Part shown: piece after piece, positions 42,225-56,905 of the stretch | Position numbering within the stretch: the stretch's first letter is position 1 | Layout of the letters: the number at the start of each line of letters is the position of its first letter | Source of the DNA: Diphasiastrum complanatum | Taxonomy: Eukaryota; Streptophyta; Lycopodiopsida; Lycopodiales; Lycopodiaceae | Length of the DNA stretch: 64,000 nt | Reading direction: 5' to 3' | NCBI GenBank assembly: GCA_029204225.1 | Contig: CM055097.1 | Location: 39,361,106 to 39,425,105, forward strand | Program-made: the position numbers and the translations under genes | The notes under the pieces: model-generated | Databases searched by the model: none | What the model saw: the letters and a program-made list of their open reading frames with translations, nothing else | What the model was told of the DNA's origin: nothing

Positions 42225-44128
42225 GTGCAGGATGGGGAAAGGACAGAAAGGAGAGAAGTCAGTATCTCAGCGACAGGACGTCTACAGCTGACCACTAGCA
42301 GTGATTCAGGGAGCTCTTTTTTACATCTATGTTATTGCAATAGAGTTTTTGAAGCAATCCATGTGAAGACTTTTTACGCTCATGTTTTATTCAGACTATT
42401 CGCCGTTGTAGATGAACGCTTTCATGATATTACGTTCGGTTGGACTTACCTACCAAGTGTCAAAAGTGATTGGCATTTTTTCTATGATGTTTTCTGTGAT
42501 TTTGACATAGAAAACTTACATTCATGTGAATGCTTATCTCTTAATAGATTCAAGAACTTTGTTGCAAATAAATTTAGGCATGTTATTTCTACGGATAGCA
42601 AGATTGTTAAAATCCCGATTTTACATAAATCTTTAGAGATGGGTCTCAATCATATTACCTTAAGAAAAAATAATATGAATGAGGTGGCTTCTGAAGTTCA
42701 TGATGGATGGTTCAAATTAATCAAACTCTTGCCTACGCATGAACATCTAAATGAAGAAACTATAAGAGAGCATGCGACTTTCTGTAAAAACATTGCCATG
42801 GATTCATCAAAAAAAGAACCTGGCTATATGGCAATAAGGACACAACTACAAAAATACAAACTGCTAAAAATGAAAGATTATGGCTCACAAATCTGCTCTA
42901 CATCAATGGCATTGACGAGGCACAACACAACATATGTAAATTCCTTGTACGGAAGCTTGCCCTAGATAGGCTTAACAGTCCTGACTTCAGCCCCTTTCCT
43001 AATGATCAAGAAAACTCTATTACAGAAACTATCACTTATGTCATGGAAAAGCTAACTAGGTTTTTACCCAACATCTTCGTGGAGAACGACTCTTTGCCAT
43101 ATCTAGTATGTACGTACAAAGCCCACAAGGAATCTTTTAGATGGATTACCAATGCGCATGACTGTTGCTTTACCAAACTCGCAAAATTCCTAACAGGAGC
43201 TCTTGGTATGCTGTCACCATTCCTCAAGGAAGGTGAAGGCCTTTAGGCAAAAACATACAAGGGTATCCTAAATGTGGATACATGCTTATTTTGGCAGTGT
43301 GAGTCCTCGATCAATTTTTATCTCAATCTACCATCAAAGATTACCAATGTATGGGTTGCAGATATCTTCAAGTGCTATGAAAACATAACTTTAGATGGCA
43401 TTGATGGGTTGAAAACTATCATGAATAAATCCATTACATACGCGTTCAAACATTCCAATAAGATGTTTCTGAGTTTCAAGTGGGAACAAGAAAGGGACGC
43501 CTTTAAATGGTCATGGAAAAATAAAAAGTCAGAAGGGTGGTACAATATCGATAAAAATCTCTTATGCTTGTGGAATGCCTTCCTAATAAACAATTGTATT
43601 GTCAGGTTAGGAAACAAAACCTGGAGACAAATTCGTGGTATACCGATGGGTTTTTCATGCTCACCTACTTGGTATAACTGGTATCTTGCGTTCTTTGAAG
43701 CTCAATTTATTAAGAGACTAGCCAAGTTAGGTCTCAAAAAAGATATGGATGTTTTTTGCCACTCGTTTAGATAAATCGATGACATTTGCTTCATTAATAA
43801 TCCCAATATTGATGCGTTTATGGATAAAAATCATATAACCCTTTTTGGATTTATCCTCTATAATTTCTTGATATTGAAAAAAAGTCTTGTGAAGCAGAGA
43901 AGAGACTTACCTTTTCAATACTTACAGTACATACATCTGGCTTCCAATAGGCCAGTCTACAACTCGTACAGAGTAATTATCTCCCAAGTTATTTCTGCTA
44001 TGTATTGCTGCAACGATCACTATACTTTTATGAAAGAGGTAGCAATCTTGCTGAACGCTTTTCAGAAAAATGGTTTTATAGGGAAAAGCTTTGTCTTATC
44101 ATTAACAAACTGTTTTGACTAATACTTT
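42225..44128 (+). pseudogene. Unit 1 CxC linker and reverse transcriptase, inactive
   Basis: The first frame (42225-42965) contains NLHSCECLSLNRF (Cys at residues 101 and 103), then RHVISTDSKIVK, the CxC-type linker. Later frames give LPYLVCTYKAHKESFRWITN (fingers), VADIFKCYENITLDG (motif A region), GIPMGFSCSPT (motif B) and FR-stop-IDDICFINN (motif C), where TAA at 43772-43774 replaces the Tyr codon present in unit 2. The thumb region continues to about 44128. The MG in GIPMG instead of QG is typical of Penelope-like reverse transcriptases. Confidence 0.8.
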
Positions 44129-44177
44129 TCCAGGTTTGTCCTATGATCTACCACAGTGTATTAAAGGTCTAATGGTG

Positions 44178-44212
44178 GGCAGTTAGCTATCCCTTACGGG
44201 GAGCTAACTGCC
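44178..44212 (+). other. Unit 1 3'-terminal hairpin
   Basis: An 11-bp perfect stem (GGCAGTTAGCT / AGCTAACTGCC) with a 13-base loop, 38 bp before (CT)n tract 2. It is conserved with compensating length in unit 2. Confidence 0.7.
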
Positions 44213-44246
44213 TTCTAAAGGATTCACTAGTTGCGGGTCGGTTGGT

Positions 44247-44406
<160 letters not shown>

Positions 44407-47400
44407 GGACTCTTCTTTATCAAAAGTTACCACCCTTGATCTTGCTATAAATAAACATATGTGATTTGATGGTCCTAAACTTTGTTCCCAACCTAACCAT
44501 ATATGATACTTTTCAAAAAATATATCCCCACCAATTTTGGCTGAAAGGGAGCTTCCACGATACTTCCTACGGAACCACTCTATGTAGCCTGATCTCGAAT
44601 GAGTTTTTTCTACTATACGGTGAGAAGAAGGTTGGAAGATATGCTCATAATAGAGATGGTGCCCTCCCTGGCTTGAAGTCATCTGCTTCTACTCTACGGT
44701 ATGTGGTTTTGCTCGTTTCATAGCTTTGCTTTCATCTCTTTGCTACATATGAAGGATATCAAGTTTTCTTGGTGATAAACGTGATGGTATGAATCCGCTA
44801 TCTAGCGATGGATCAACGAGGGTTCATACACATTTTTTGTATGGCATTTTCTTCAAGTAATATCTGATGTCCAGCGATGAAGCTTGCTCAACTATGGAGA
44901 AGCTTGTTGAAGATATATGAGTTGCTGTCTAGCGATGGACCTGCAACGATTTATCTTGATCAAGACACTCAAAAAATGGATTTATATGGTAAGTTGTCCA
45001 GCGATGGACCAGCAATGAACCAATGCTTCCTTCCACATACTTTGTAAAGCATGATAATGATAGGTATGCATCACATATGGTAGGTTGAGACAAAAGCTTC
45101 TTAATGACCAATGATGAAGCACTTCTTACCTCATGAATGGTTGTATGGATTCAAACTCCTTATCATAGATATGAAAGGATGAAAGTTTGGTTTGATAACT
45201 ACAGTTTACAATAGGCTTTGCTATCCTTCAAAGGACAGTATGAATGTTTGGTTGTTCCTTAAGTAATGAAAGGTTACATACATACTCCAGAGGCGAAGCC
45301 ATTGTAGTATCATGCTATTATACAAAAGATACAACTCAGACACTGGCACGTTCTGATTATGATTAGTATACCTCATTCTGTAACCTGTTTTGCTATCATA
45401 CTTTTGAATGACTGCTATTTCAAAGGGAATACTACTGTGTCTAAGCACTAACAAATAGAACTTGCGCTCTTTGTAGCATCGAATATTACTACTATCTTCG
45501 TTTTCGATTAGGTTCGGTTTTGAACCATAAAGCTATAAGTGTTTGCATAAGTATGCACATTAAACCATTCGCTTCATACTTGTATAAGCAATGAGTGGTA
45601 GGCTCTCCTTAACGTGCTTATTATCGCTTTCACAATAGCTGACAATAACGTTATGAACGATTTAAATCTAAGAAAGGCAAGAGCACTCGAGGGACTAAAC
45701 ATGGCATCCTCACAAGAAACCACTGCTACAATCATCCAAGTATGAGTTTTCCAAACACGTTTCAAATTTTGCAAGCATCACCTATGCTCAAAAGGTAAGG
45801 TGTCTCTTCACAAATATATTCCATTCTAGGTGACTAATAGTGATCCTAAATACATAATTTAGTCGGTTTCTACTCAATTCGACTATATTACTTCATAAAT
45901 AATAAAAATTTTCTGCGTATAATGACACCCACGTTGTCTCAAAGCAAGGTTTCTCCTCAAATTATCTTAGACAACATGGATTTGCATAAGACAGACGGTT
46001 CTTACAAAAGAATTAGAATGGCACGAATTTGCCCTAATACCTTGTAAAAACCATGAGAACCTCATCAATAGAATGAAGCCTATCCAATACAAGGTCTTAA
46101 AAAACCACGGGTTGGATATGGAGTTACGATAAACGTAAGTTCACTCGTAATTACACTATTCAACCATGGCTTGTGCAAATTTATTACCCATTCAGTTGTC
46201 ATATCAGATTATGGTGAAACACGACTGGAAAGCATGGATGTAATCAGGAGTATGGACAGTAGTGCGTGACGTTTCTTAAGTCACCAGGGTTAGAATAGCA
46301 TGGATATCCTTTGACACTGGCTGTGTGTTCACACCAATATTTCTTTTAGAGATAAGCAATATATACGGTGAAAACTTTTCATACTTTTGTTGTAAACGAA
46401 ATGAACTAATACGGACCAATGTCCAAAAATTGATCAGCATGGCACTCGCCCTGATATGGTAATGGAGGGGCTTGGCCTATCGCTAGAAAATCATCTTTGT
46501 GTTTGGGAAGACTGGACTATGTTTTAAAATGCTATTTATATTGATAAGTAGTATAACTTCTTTTGGACATGGATAACAACTAACGCTCAGCTATGACACC
46601 TGTCTTCCCCACTGTACTAACTCGTGTGGTTTTGTGTTGTGGGATGGTGGCAGGTATCAGCTAGACGTTTTGAGAGTGGTTATGCTATATGGTGCTTTAC
46701 TGTACTGTATTTGACTTTTCGGCTTTACTGTACCTTGTTGGTTTATGAATAAAGGCTTCAAAGGATTGGTCTTGCTTTGTCAAGAGGAACTATGTGAAAT
46801 TGTGTATCTCTCTCTCTACATCCTTGTGGTGTAACTTCGACTATTCCTTGGTTGGGATAGTACTAAACCCTTACCTTTTATCCGATTCATAAGATAGCAA
46901 GGATCTGTTTTCATGTTTTAGTCCACAGGATGGTTTCAAGATGCTGCTCTTTTGGGTTACGGGGAACCCCTACCTCCACCTAACCATTTTATTCAAACGC
47001 TTATTTGTTGTATGAAAAAGGCCGTAGTGATGTATTCTTTTATCATTGTCACTGATAGGACTACTTGTTCTTCTGCTGGACCTGAAGATATGGTTTCATG
47101 TTTGACTGATCTGTTGGGGACTTTGGACGGGGTTAAGATCTATCTGGAGTTTGTTAAAAAGAAGGATACTTTGACTCTGGTAGAAGATCTGTATTGTCGG
47201 CTCAATGAATTTGTCGAAAGATTTGATGAAGATAAAATATTTTTTAATCTACATACTAGGAAAGTCTTTGCTTGCCTTGATGTGCCACATACTTACTCTG
47301 ATGCACCGCTTTCACCACACCCTTTGATCTTTTTAGATGAGCTTGATGAGGACAGTGCTTCTTAGCTTGAATTGTTTTCTCAAGATATCTGTGATATTGG

Positions 47401-47663
47401 TGACCAATCTTCATATGACTTTTGCCAGTCCAAAAACTGTCATATCCCTTTTGTACCCAGCAGAACTATTGAGTTCAGATCTGTCTTCATCGCCTATAAG
47501 CTTTGGAGCCTTCCCACTATCAATTTTCTTGCCCCTGTGCCTAATGACCTTTGGATCTTGATGTCACATCTTACTGAAAAAATAAATAAATGTTTGTAAG
47601 TGCGCTGCTTTACACAAAAATCCTTCTCTTGAAGCTCCTGTAGCCTTTGATACTGTTATTCGC

Positions 47664-48089
47664 ATGAATAAATTTGAGCCTTCCCATTGCCCGTCTGAGC
47701 AAGCTTGGGCCAGAATCAGAGGACACTTTGAGACTGGCTTTAATAGGATGAACCTTCACCAAGCAAGAATCTGGAACTGGAAGCAACCATTCTTTAAATG
47801 TAGATGTGGTGATAAATGCAAATACAATTCGTCCATTATCTGGTTTGACCACGTCATTTGGTATATGATGAACAACCTAGGCAAGTTCTTCTCTGGTGCT
47901 TCTCTCCAAAACCAAATGAATGCTTTCTTTCTATGGCTACATGAGCCCACCAGAGATGTGATTAAGGCACACCTTACCTTTCTTTTCATTCAACTGTACA
48001 TGGTTGATGCCTCTATTGAGCTTGCCAAAAATTCTTCTACCAAACTCAGCGATGCTGAAAATGTACAAGAGGTCCACTCTCCAGGATAA
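47664..48089 (+). pseudogene. Unit 2 candidate degenerate GIY-YIG endonuclease block
   Basis: Same block as in unit 1 but open in one frame of 141 codons: KCRCGDKC, then HVIWYMMNNLGKFFSGAS and FFLWLH. The equivalent of the catalytic Arg is Asn, so activity is doubtful even before the frame breaks downstream. An alternative reading is an unrelated Cys-rich structural domain. Confidence 0.4.
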
Positions 48090-48610
48090 ATACTTTCACA
48101 ACACAAGCAAAAGAACTGGCAATTTTAATCTCAACAATCCAAACTCCGTAGTTTCTGCATCTGAGACAGGGAAGAGAAGACGGTTTACTGGAAAGGAAGG
48201 GCAAAGTAGCACAAAGAGCGACCTACCTATCAAAAGGCTGAATTTTTATCGGGATTAATCGATGTGCAGGATGGGGAAAGGACAGAAAGGAGAGGAGTCA
48301 GTATCTTAGCAATAGGACGTCTACAGTTGACCACTAGCAGTGATTCAGGGAGCTCTTTTTTACATCTATGTTACCGCAATAGTGTTTTTGAAGCAATCAA
48401 TGTGAAGACGTTTTACGCTCATGTTTTTATTCAGACTGTTTGTTGTTGTAGATGAACGCTTTCATGATATTACGTTCGGTTGGACTTACCTACCAAGTGT
48501 CAAAAGTGATTGGTTTTTTTCCCTATGATTGTTGCAAATAAATTTGGGCATGTTATTTCTACGGATAGCAATATTGTTAAAAGCCCGATTTTACGTAAAT
48601 CTTTAGAGAT

Positions 48611-50224
48611 GTGTCTCAATCATATTACCTTAATATGAATGAGGTGGCAACTGAACTTTATGATCGATGCTTCAAATTAATCAAACTCTTGCCTACACAT
48701 GAACATTTAAATGAAGAACCTATAAGGGAGCATGCGACTTTCGTAAAAACATTGCCATGGAATTCATCAAAAAAAAGAACCTGGCTATATGGCAACAAGG
48801 ACACAACTGCAAAAATACAAACTACTAAAAATGAAAGATTATGGCTCACAAATCTGCTCTACATCAATGGCATTGACAAGGCACAACGCAATCCTAGTTT
48901 CATATGTAAATTCCTTGTACGGAAGCTTGCCCTAGATAACAGTCCTGACTTTAGCCCCTTTCCTAATGATCAAGAAAACTCTGTTACGGAAACTATCACT
49001 TATGTCATGGAAAAGCTAACTAGGTTTTTACCCAACATCTTCATGGGGAATGACTCTTTGCCATATCTACTATGTACGTACAAAGCCCACAAGGAATCTT
49101 TTAGATGGATTACCAATGCGCATGACTGTTGCTTTACCAAACTCGCAAAATTCCTAACAGGAACTCTTGGTATGCTGTCACCATTCCTCAAGGAAGGTGC
49201 AGGCCTTAAGACAAAAACATGCAAGAGTATCCTAAATGTGGATACATGCTTATTTTGGCAGTGTGAGTCCTTGATCGATTTTTATCTTAATCTACCATCA
49301 AAGATTACCAATGTACGGGTTGCAGATATCTCTAAGTGCTATGAAAACATAACTTTAGATGGCATTGATGGGTTGAAAACTATCATGAATAAATCCATTA
49401 CATATGCATTCAAACATTCTAAGTTTCAAGTGGAAACAAGAAAGGGATGCCTTTAAATGGTCATGGAAAAATAAAAAGTCGGAAGGGTGGTACAATATCG
49501 ATAAAAATCTCTTATGCTTGTGGAATGCCTTCCTAATAGACAATTGTATTGTCAGGTTAGGAAACAAAACCTGGAGACAGATTTGTGGTATACCGATGGG
49601 TTTTTCATGCTCACCTACTTGGTGTAACTGGTATCTTGCATTCTTTGAAGCTCAATTTATTAAGAGACTAGCCAAGTTAGGTCTCAGAAAAGATATGAAT
49701 GTTTTCTGTCACTCGTTTAGATATATTGATGACATTTGCTTCATTAATAATAATATTGATGCGTTTATGGATAAAAATCAGATTAGAAAACCAGATAACC
49801 CTTTTTGGATTTATCCTGTAGAATTTTTTGATATTGAAAAAAAGTCTTGTGAAGCAAACACCACTAGTTTTTTGAACATTTTGATTACTTTTAATCTTGG
49901 CACCGGTGTTTATCAGCTCTCAAAGTTTGATAAAAGACGAGACTTACCTTTTCAATACTTACAGACATACATCTGGCTTCCAATAGGCCAGTCTACAACT
50001 CGTACAAAGTAATTATCTCCCAGGTTATTTCTGCTATGTATAGCTTCAACGATCATGATACTTTTATAAAAGAGGTAGCAATCTTGTTGAATGCTTTTCA
50101 GAAAAATGGTTTTATGAGGAAAAAGCTTTGCCTTATCATTAACAAACTGCTTTTGACTAATACTTTTTCAGGTTTGTTCTATGATCTACCACAGTGTATT
50201 AAAGGTCTGCTGGTGGGCAGTTAG
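48611..50224 (+). pseudogene. Unit 2 reverse transcriptase, frameshifted
   Basis: Two long overlapping frames. The first (48611-49456) holds the N-terminal part and fingers to NITLDGIDGLKTIMNKS. The second (49404-50012) holds GIPMGFSCSPTWCNWYLAFF (from 49587), FRYIDDICFINN (YIDD at 49722-49733) and SKFDKRRDLPFQY, the start of the thumb. A third short frame continues IISQVISAMY and LLNAFQKNGF to a stop at about 50222. The motif set (YKAHK, MG in motif B, YIDD, DKR.D.PF) is that of Penelope-like, telomerase-related reverse transcriptases. A short deletion near 49425 separates the first two frames. Confidence 0.85.
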
Positions 50225-50251
50225 CTATCACTTACTGGGAGCTAACTGCCC
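50215..50251 (+). other. Unit 2 3'-terminal hairpin
   Basis: A 12-bp perfect stem (GGGCAGTTAGCT / AGCTAACTGCCC), loop about 13 bases, 36 bp before (CT)n tract 3. The loop sequence differs from unit 1 while the stem is kept. Confidence 0.7.
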
Positions 50252-50285
50252 CCTAAGGGATTCACTAGCTGCGAGTCGGTTGGTG

Positions 50286-52502
<2,217 letters not shown>

Positions 52503-52512
<10 letters not shown>

Positions 52513-53240
52513 AATAGCTCTGTTAGTACCAGCACTGGAGTTTCACCTTTCTTATTGGCTCATGGGTATGCTCCACTTTTGCCAGGGGTGCCTCTTCCTC
52601 CTGATGATACACCAGTTACCATTGCTTCTTTTTTATCGGTGCTCGTGAGCTTATTGCTAGGGCTACTACTCACTTACAACATGTTCAACAGCGCTATCAG
52701 ACTTCTGTTGATCATCATTGCCGTCATGTTGAGTTTCAGGTTTGTGACATGGTTTACCTCCGGTTATGCTTTGCATGTCATCACTTTGTTCAGGGTCACG
52801 CTTCTACTGAGAAGCTTGCACCATGCTATTATGGGCCTTACTGTATCTTGGATCGCCTCAGTCCTGTTACATACCGGTTATAGTTGTCTAGTTCTACATG
52901 AGCTTGTGATATCTTTCATGTTAGCCTGTTATGAGCTGCCATTGAGGATGGTGCTCCTCACGATCTCACATTTCCTATAGAGCCAGAGCTGTTCCCTTTT
53001 TTGCCAGCCGCCATCCATCGGGTTCGCCTTCAGTACAGTCGATGTCGCAGGCAGGTTTCAATTTTTAGTACAGTGGGATGGTCATCCTCTTGAGGAAGCT
53101 ACTTGGGAGCCTATTGATTTGTTTTATCATACACCATTATTGGCAGATCAGGCTCGAGCCCTCATGGCTTTAGTTCTCTCCTCTACTACAGATGTCATTG
53201 TAGATGTTCCCTCCGCTTCACGATTCGGCTAGCTATGACT
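52503..53240 (+). pseudogene. Ty3/gypsy (chromovirus-like) integrase C-terminus and chromodomain
   Basis: It starts AYNSSVSTSTGVSPFLLAHG, the end of a gypsy integrase core, then in a shifted frame HLQHVQQRYQTSVDHH and DMVYLRL, and near 53060 FLVQWDGHPLEEATWEPIDL, a chromodomain-type ending. Several frame changes make it dead. It differs from the 35.8-kb element, which ends NGSRLHKYW and has no chromodomain. The left border is the fusion with Penelope-like unit 3. Confidence 0.85.
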
Positions 53241-53805
53241 ATTCTTTATTGTCGTATTTGCTTAGTACTTGCTTTACACAGTTATGATGCTTTTGGGATA
53301 TCTGTTGTGACGACTTATGTTCTCTCCATCAATATTTCCATTAGTTTGTGATTTTTAAGTATTTACCATGCTTACATTATTGTTTTAGATAGCCATTATG
53401 CTTGCTAGCCGATGGGGGACTTTGTTTTTCTGCAGGGGAGAGTTATGGACTTGGCTCCTTACATTCGCTGCATCCATTCTTTTATTTTTATTATGCATAA
53501 GCAAGCCTAAGGGCCCTCTTTATTCATATACTGGCCTTGGGCCCTATTTGGTTATATTTTTAGGACTTGGCCACATTGATTTGGAGTGGGGGTCCTCCTA
53601 TTGGGAGGGCACACTATTTTCCCTCCAAATCCTTTTCCCTCCCTTTTTTTGAATCCTCCATTTGATTCAGGGAGAGGGTATAAGTAGGGCAGCATTGTAT
53701 TCCTTTATTCAGTTTATGATGATTGCTCCTCTTTAGCCTCCTTAAGCATTCTCTTCTTGCTTTCTAGCTTAAGTCCTGCTTTCTAGCATAGCTAGTGAAT
53801 CTTAG
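53241..53805 (+). mobile_element. Probable 3' LTR region of the chromodomain gypsy element
   Basis: G-rich, polypurine-like runs lie at about 53410 and 53430, and a TATA-like TATAAGTAG at about 53680. The 84-codon frame at 53398 has no family resemblance. The LTR borders are not resolved. Confidence 0.35.
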
Positions 53806-54300
53806 CTTGTAACTTCTGATACCTGCAAGAATCACAAACTTAGACAGCCAATTTATTTGAAGAACGTCTACAACGGGTTTCCGGCTGATCTCCAGCAAAG
53901 GGTAACCAATCCTATTATAATTTCAAGTTCAGATGTTAAGTTCAATTACTTGAAGTCATTGAAGACTTGGCCATCTTCAAGGACTTCCAAGAACTAGCAT
54001 TTAGAACAAGTCTGCAAATTTACATTGCTTTTTCCACAGTCTACAAAAATACACTAAGTGTCGTGACAGTCTGCAGAAATGAACTATGTTTTCAACAACT
54101 TCGGCTTTTTCGCATTTCCTTGAAATGACACACTTTCATAGTTCAAAACTTTAACTTGTACAGCTCAAAAGTTTAACTGTGTTTAGCACCTTTAGCTTTT
54201 TCGCAAAATCCCGAAGAGAGAAAAAATGTCGAAGGTCATCTATTTTTCATAAGTTAAACTATTTCAAGGGCACCTTCAGCATGGCACTATAAATGATGTA
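53806..54300 (+). mobile_element. Copia-family LTR fragment, inverted relative to the 59.4-kb copy
   Basis: Bases 53828-54030 match the reverse complement of about 59415-59610 (GAAGAACGTCTACAA, TTCAAGTTCA, GACTTGGCCATCTTCAAG). Bases 54050-54270 match 30919-31140 (TTTTTCGCA, TCGAAGGTCATCTATTTT). It ends near a TATA-like ACTATAAATG at 54292. It is probably the LTR of the plus-strand copia remnant whose integrase lies at 54983. Confidence 0.65.
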
Positions 54301-54982
54301 GTTTCGCCGATTGTTCCTCACAACACCTTGAAGAGTTCTTTTGTCTCTCCCTACAGCAAGTGTGCCCTACCAGTTCTCTACTCAACGGAAGCTATCATAG
54401 GGTAAGAGCTTTTCACTTCACTCCTTTGCAATGCTAACATTCTTTTTTCATGCTTTTAGCACTCAGTGTTATACTTACGTGCTTGTTTTTATGTATGGCG
54501 AGATCTACTCTGTCATACAAAGTACATTGTATGAGGAAGTTTGTGTTTGATTGATGGTTGTCCAACGATGGATAGTAGGAGGTGTGCTTGATAAAATCTT
54601 CATGCGATTTATAGACTTCATGTCCAGTGATGGATAGTAGGCTTTGATTGAAGTATCTTCAAAAAATACTTCATGTTGTCCTGCAGGTTGCCTTGTGGTT
54701 CATCATTGATAGTCATAAGAGTTTACTTATAAGAATGCTCATGGGATCTAATGCTATATGGACAATGTTCCATCTTTTGATTTAACACTGAAATGATACT
54801 CTTAGATGTCTTTTCAAGCTTTCGGATTACATTACAAAAGAGTCTCACCTTTTGATACTAAACTACAAGCGATGATTTGTGATAATGTAGCATCTTTTTG
54901 TTACTACGGCCTTTTACCACTTACGTTTTGGTTCAAACTCGAACCAAGCATCACCTAGCGTCTAAAAAAGCTATGTAGGGCT
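54301..54982 (+). other. Leader-like segment with GTCCARYGATGGA hairpins
   Basis: No coding match. It carries GTCCAACGATGGA at about 54559 and GTCCAGTGATGGA at about 54630, and GGTTCAAACTCGAACC at about 54929. All three word types also occur in the Penelope-like leaders, but the surrounding sequence does not align with them. Confidence 0.4.
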
Positions 54983-55420
54983 ATGTTTCACATGACAAGC
55001 CTAATCATGTGTGTTTTCTTGGGCTTAAGCAAGCACCCAGGAGTTGGCATGCTAAGCTTAACACTTTTTTACTTTCTCATAATTTCATTATGGGTGATTA
55101 AGCCTATGAGGACTATGTCCATAGGTGAAGCTTATTATTTCATGACCTTCATAGATGATATGTCACGTAAGATGTGGATATGCTTCTTAAAGAAAAAATC
55201 GGATGCTTTTGCCACTTTCAAGAGCTTCAAGGCAATGGTCGAAAATCAAACAGGTAGGAAGATCAAAGTCCTAAGATCTGATAGTGGAGGTGAGTACAAG
55301 TCTATTGAATTCAATGATCTTTGTGATCAAGGTGGGATCAAAAGACAATTTACACAAGCTCATACTCCTAAACTCAATGGTCTAGTTGAGCTCAAGAATC
55401 ATACGATTGTGTTCTCTTGA
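54983..55420 (+). pseudogene. Ty1/copia integrase core fragment
   Basis: The frame reads AYYFMTFIDDMSRKMWICFL, KSDAFATFKSFKAMVENQTG, KVLRSDSGGEYKS and AHTPKLNGLVELKNHTI, then stops. It has the first and second catalytic Asp (FIDD, RSD.GGEY) and the Glu in VE.KN of the copia integrase core. The usual H-H-C-C region is not seen upstream and reverse transcriptase does not follow. Confidence 0.9.
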
Positions 55421-55479
55421 ACATGATACAACTTTTTGCTCATTTAATCCTCGTGTTATTCAACATAGATATGTTAGAT

Positions 55480-56905
55480 ATTAATGCAAAGATAATCCAA
55501 ATTGGAAGACACTTGATGGGAAGCCGCAAGGTCTGGGATTTCCAGAACGATTAGCTTTGCCAGCTCCTCCAGTACAACATGTTCCTTTTGCGAATATAGG
55601 AACCAGAATCTTGGGCTGGTAATGAGCAATGGAACTACAACATCGATCAAGATATTGGTCCTTCAGAGCAATATGCTATCTATGCTATTGCCCAACAACA
55701 ATAGTCTAGAAAATGGGATAAAACACCAGTTGGATGCTTTGGATGTGGAGAAAATCACAGAATTGCTGAATGTCTGAACAAAGAAAAGTTTATTTCATTT
55801 TGTCACAAATGAGGATATGGACATTGTTACAAGGACTGTCTAGACCACCGCCATAACAAATTGAGTGAGATTCGTATGCCTAATCAAACTTTGGATACAC
55901 CGATCACATTCTCATTCAATATGATGAATGTAGCATGGATATCAGCTTACTCAATTTCAGATCCTATTGAAGATGATTTCATTCATGTCAGTCATGCCTT
56001 ATTATGTGATGAAAATGTAGAACTTACTAATGAGCAAATTTTAAATCACATGGATCCTACAAGGTTTGGAGTTTGTGATATTCCTGATGAACCAACAATA
56101 AAACCGCCTAAAGTAGTTATACTGAAGGAAGAAAAGAATACAGGACCAAAGATTAAAAAGCAAGCTGAGAAACATTATAATAGAGTTCTGAAATGGAAAA
56201 GTTCATCACGAGATGCAGTTTCGACAGTTGAACCTAAAGATGTACCGCCTTTATTGGATTAAGGTAAAGAGAAGATCAAGGATGACTCTTCAAGTCAAAA
56301 TTCTCTCAAGACATCCCATTCTAGGAAGTCTTTACCTTCTAAGAATACCTCATATTCTAGAAAGTCATCACATCCTCAAACAATTCTTGCCAAGAAAGCT
56401 AGAGTAGATCAAACATTAACCCTTTTGAAAAAGAACGATAAGATGCATTCCAACATGATATGCCCAATCATTTCAAATGCTATACCTTGGATGAAGTTGT
56501 TATTATGTTACCAAAAGCTCATCTTGAACCTGAGGATCAAGTGTCAGAAACACAAGAAGTTTATGATGGACTAGCTAGGACTCAGCCTATGAATCTTGCT
56601 GAACCAGGAGAACTAGAGAAGATTGTTCAAGTTGGAACAACTTACCCCAGAACAGTTTTAAGTGTTAAGGAAGTTGTTGATTAATTATCATGATTGTTTT
56701 GCTTAGACATACATGATCTAAAATAAATTCCTACATCAGTAATCGAGCATACAATACCCTCGATACTTGATGTAGTGCCAAAAGTGACAAGATTCTATCA
56801 TTGTAATTCGAATGTCACTGATCTTATTAAGCACCTGGATGGTAGACGATTTGACACCCCAATGAATGGCAGTTGAGTACGCAAGTTTTGGTAGACAAAA
56901 CTACC
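55480..56905 (+). pseudogene. Ty3/gypsy element with internal deletion: gag end, pol linker, integrase tail
   Basis: A zinc knuckle CFGCGENHRIAEC (about 55740) is followed by CHK-stop-GYGHCYKDC, a second knuckle in which TGA at about 55810 replaces the second Cys. An open frame 55861-56262 continues (PNQTLDTPITFSFNMMNVAW...). At 56460-56690 a frame gives NLAEPGELEKIVQVGTTYPR and then, with stops, HDCFA and EHTIP, the linker that precedes gypsy reverse transcriptase. At about 56770-56905 the sequence jumps to KHLDGRRFDTPMNGS, the integrase tail. Reverse transcriptase, RNase H and integrase core are therefore deleted. The tail matches the 36.3-kb element (FDTPINGS), so both belong to one family. 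Confidence 0.8.

Noticed and set aside
55805-55815. In-frame TGA at a zinc-knuckle Cys position as possible selenocysteine
   Set aside because: Land plants are not known to decode UGA as selenocysteine, the element carries other stops and a large deletion, and no SECIS-like structure was seen. A simple inactivating change is enough.
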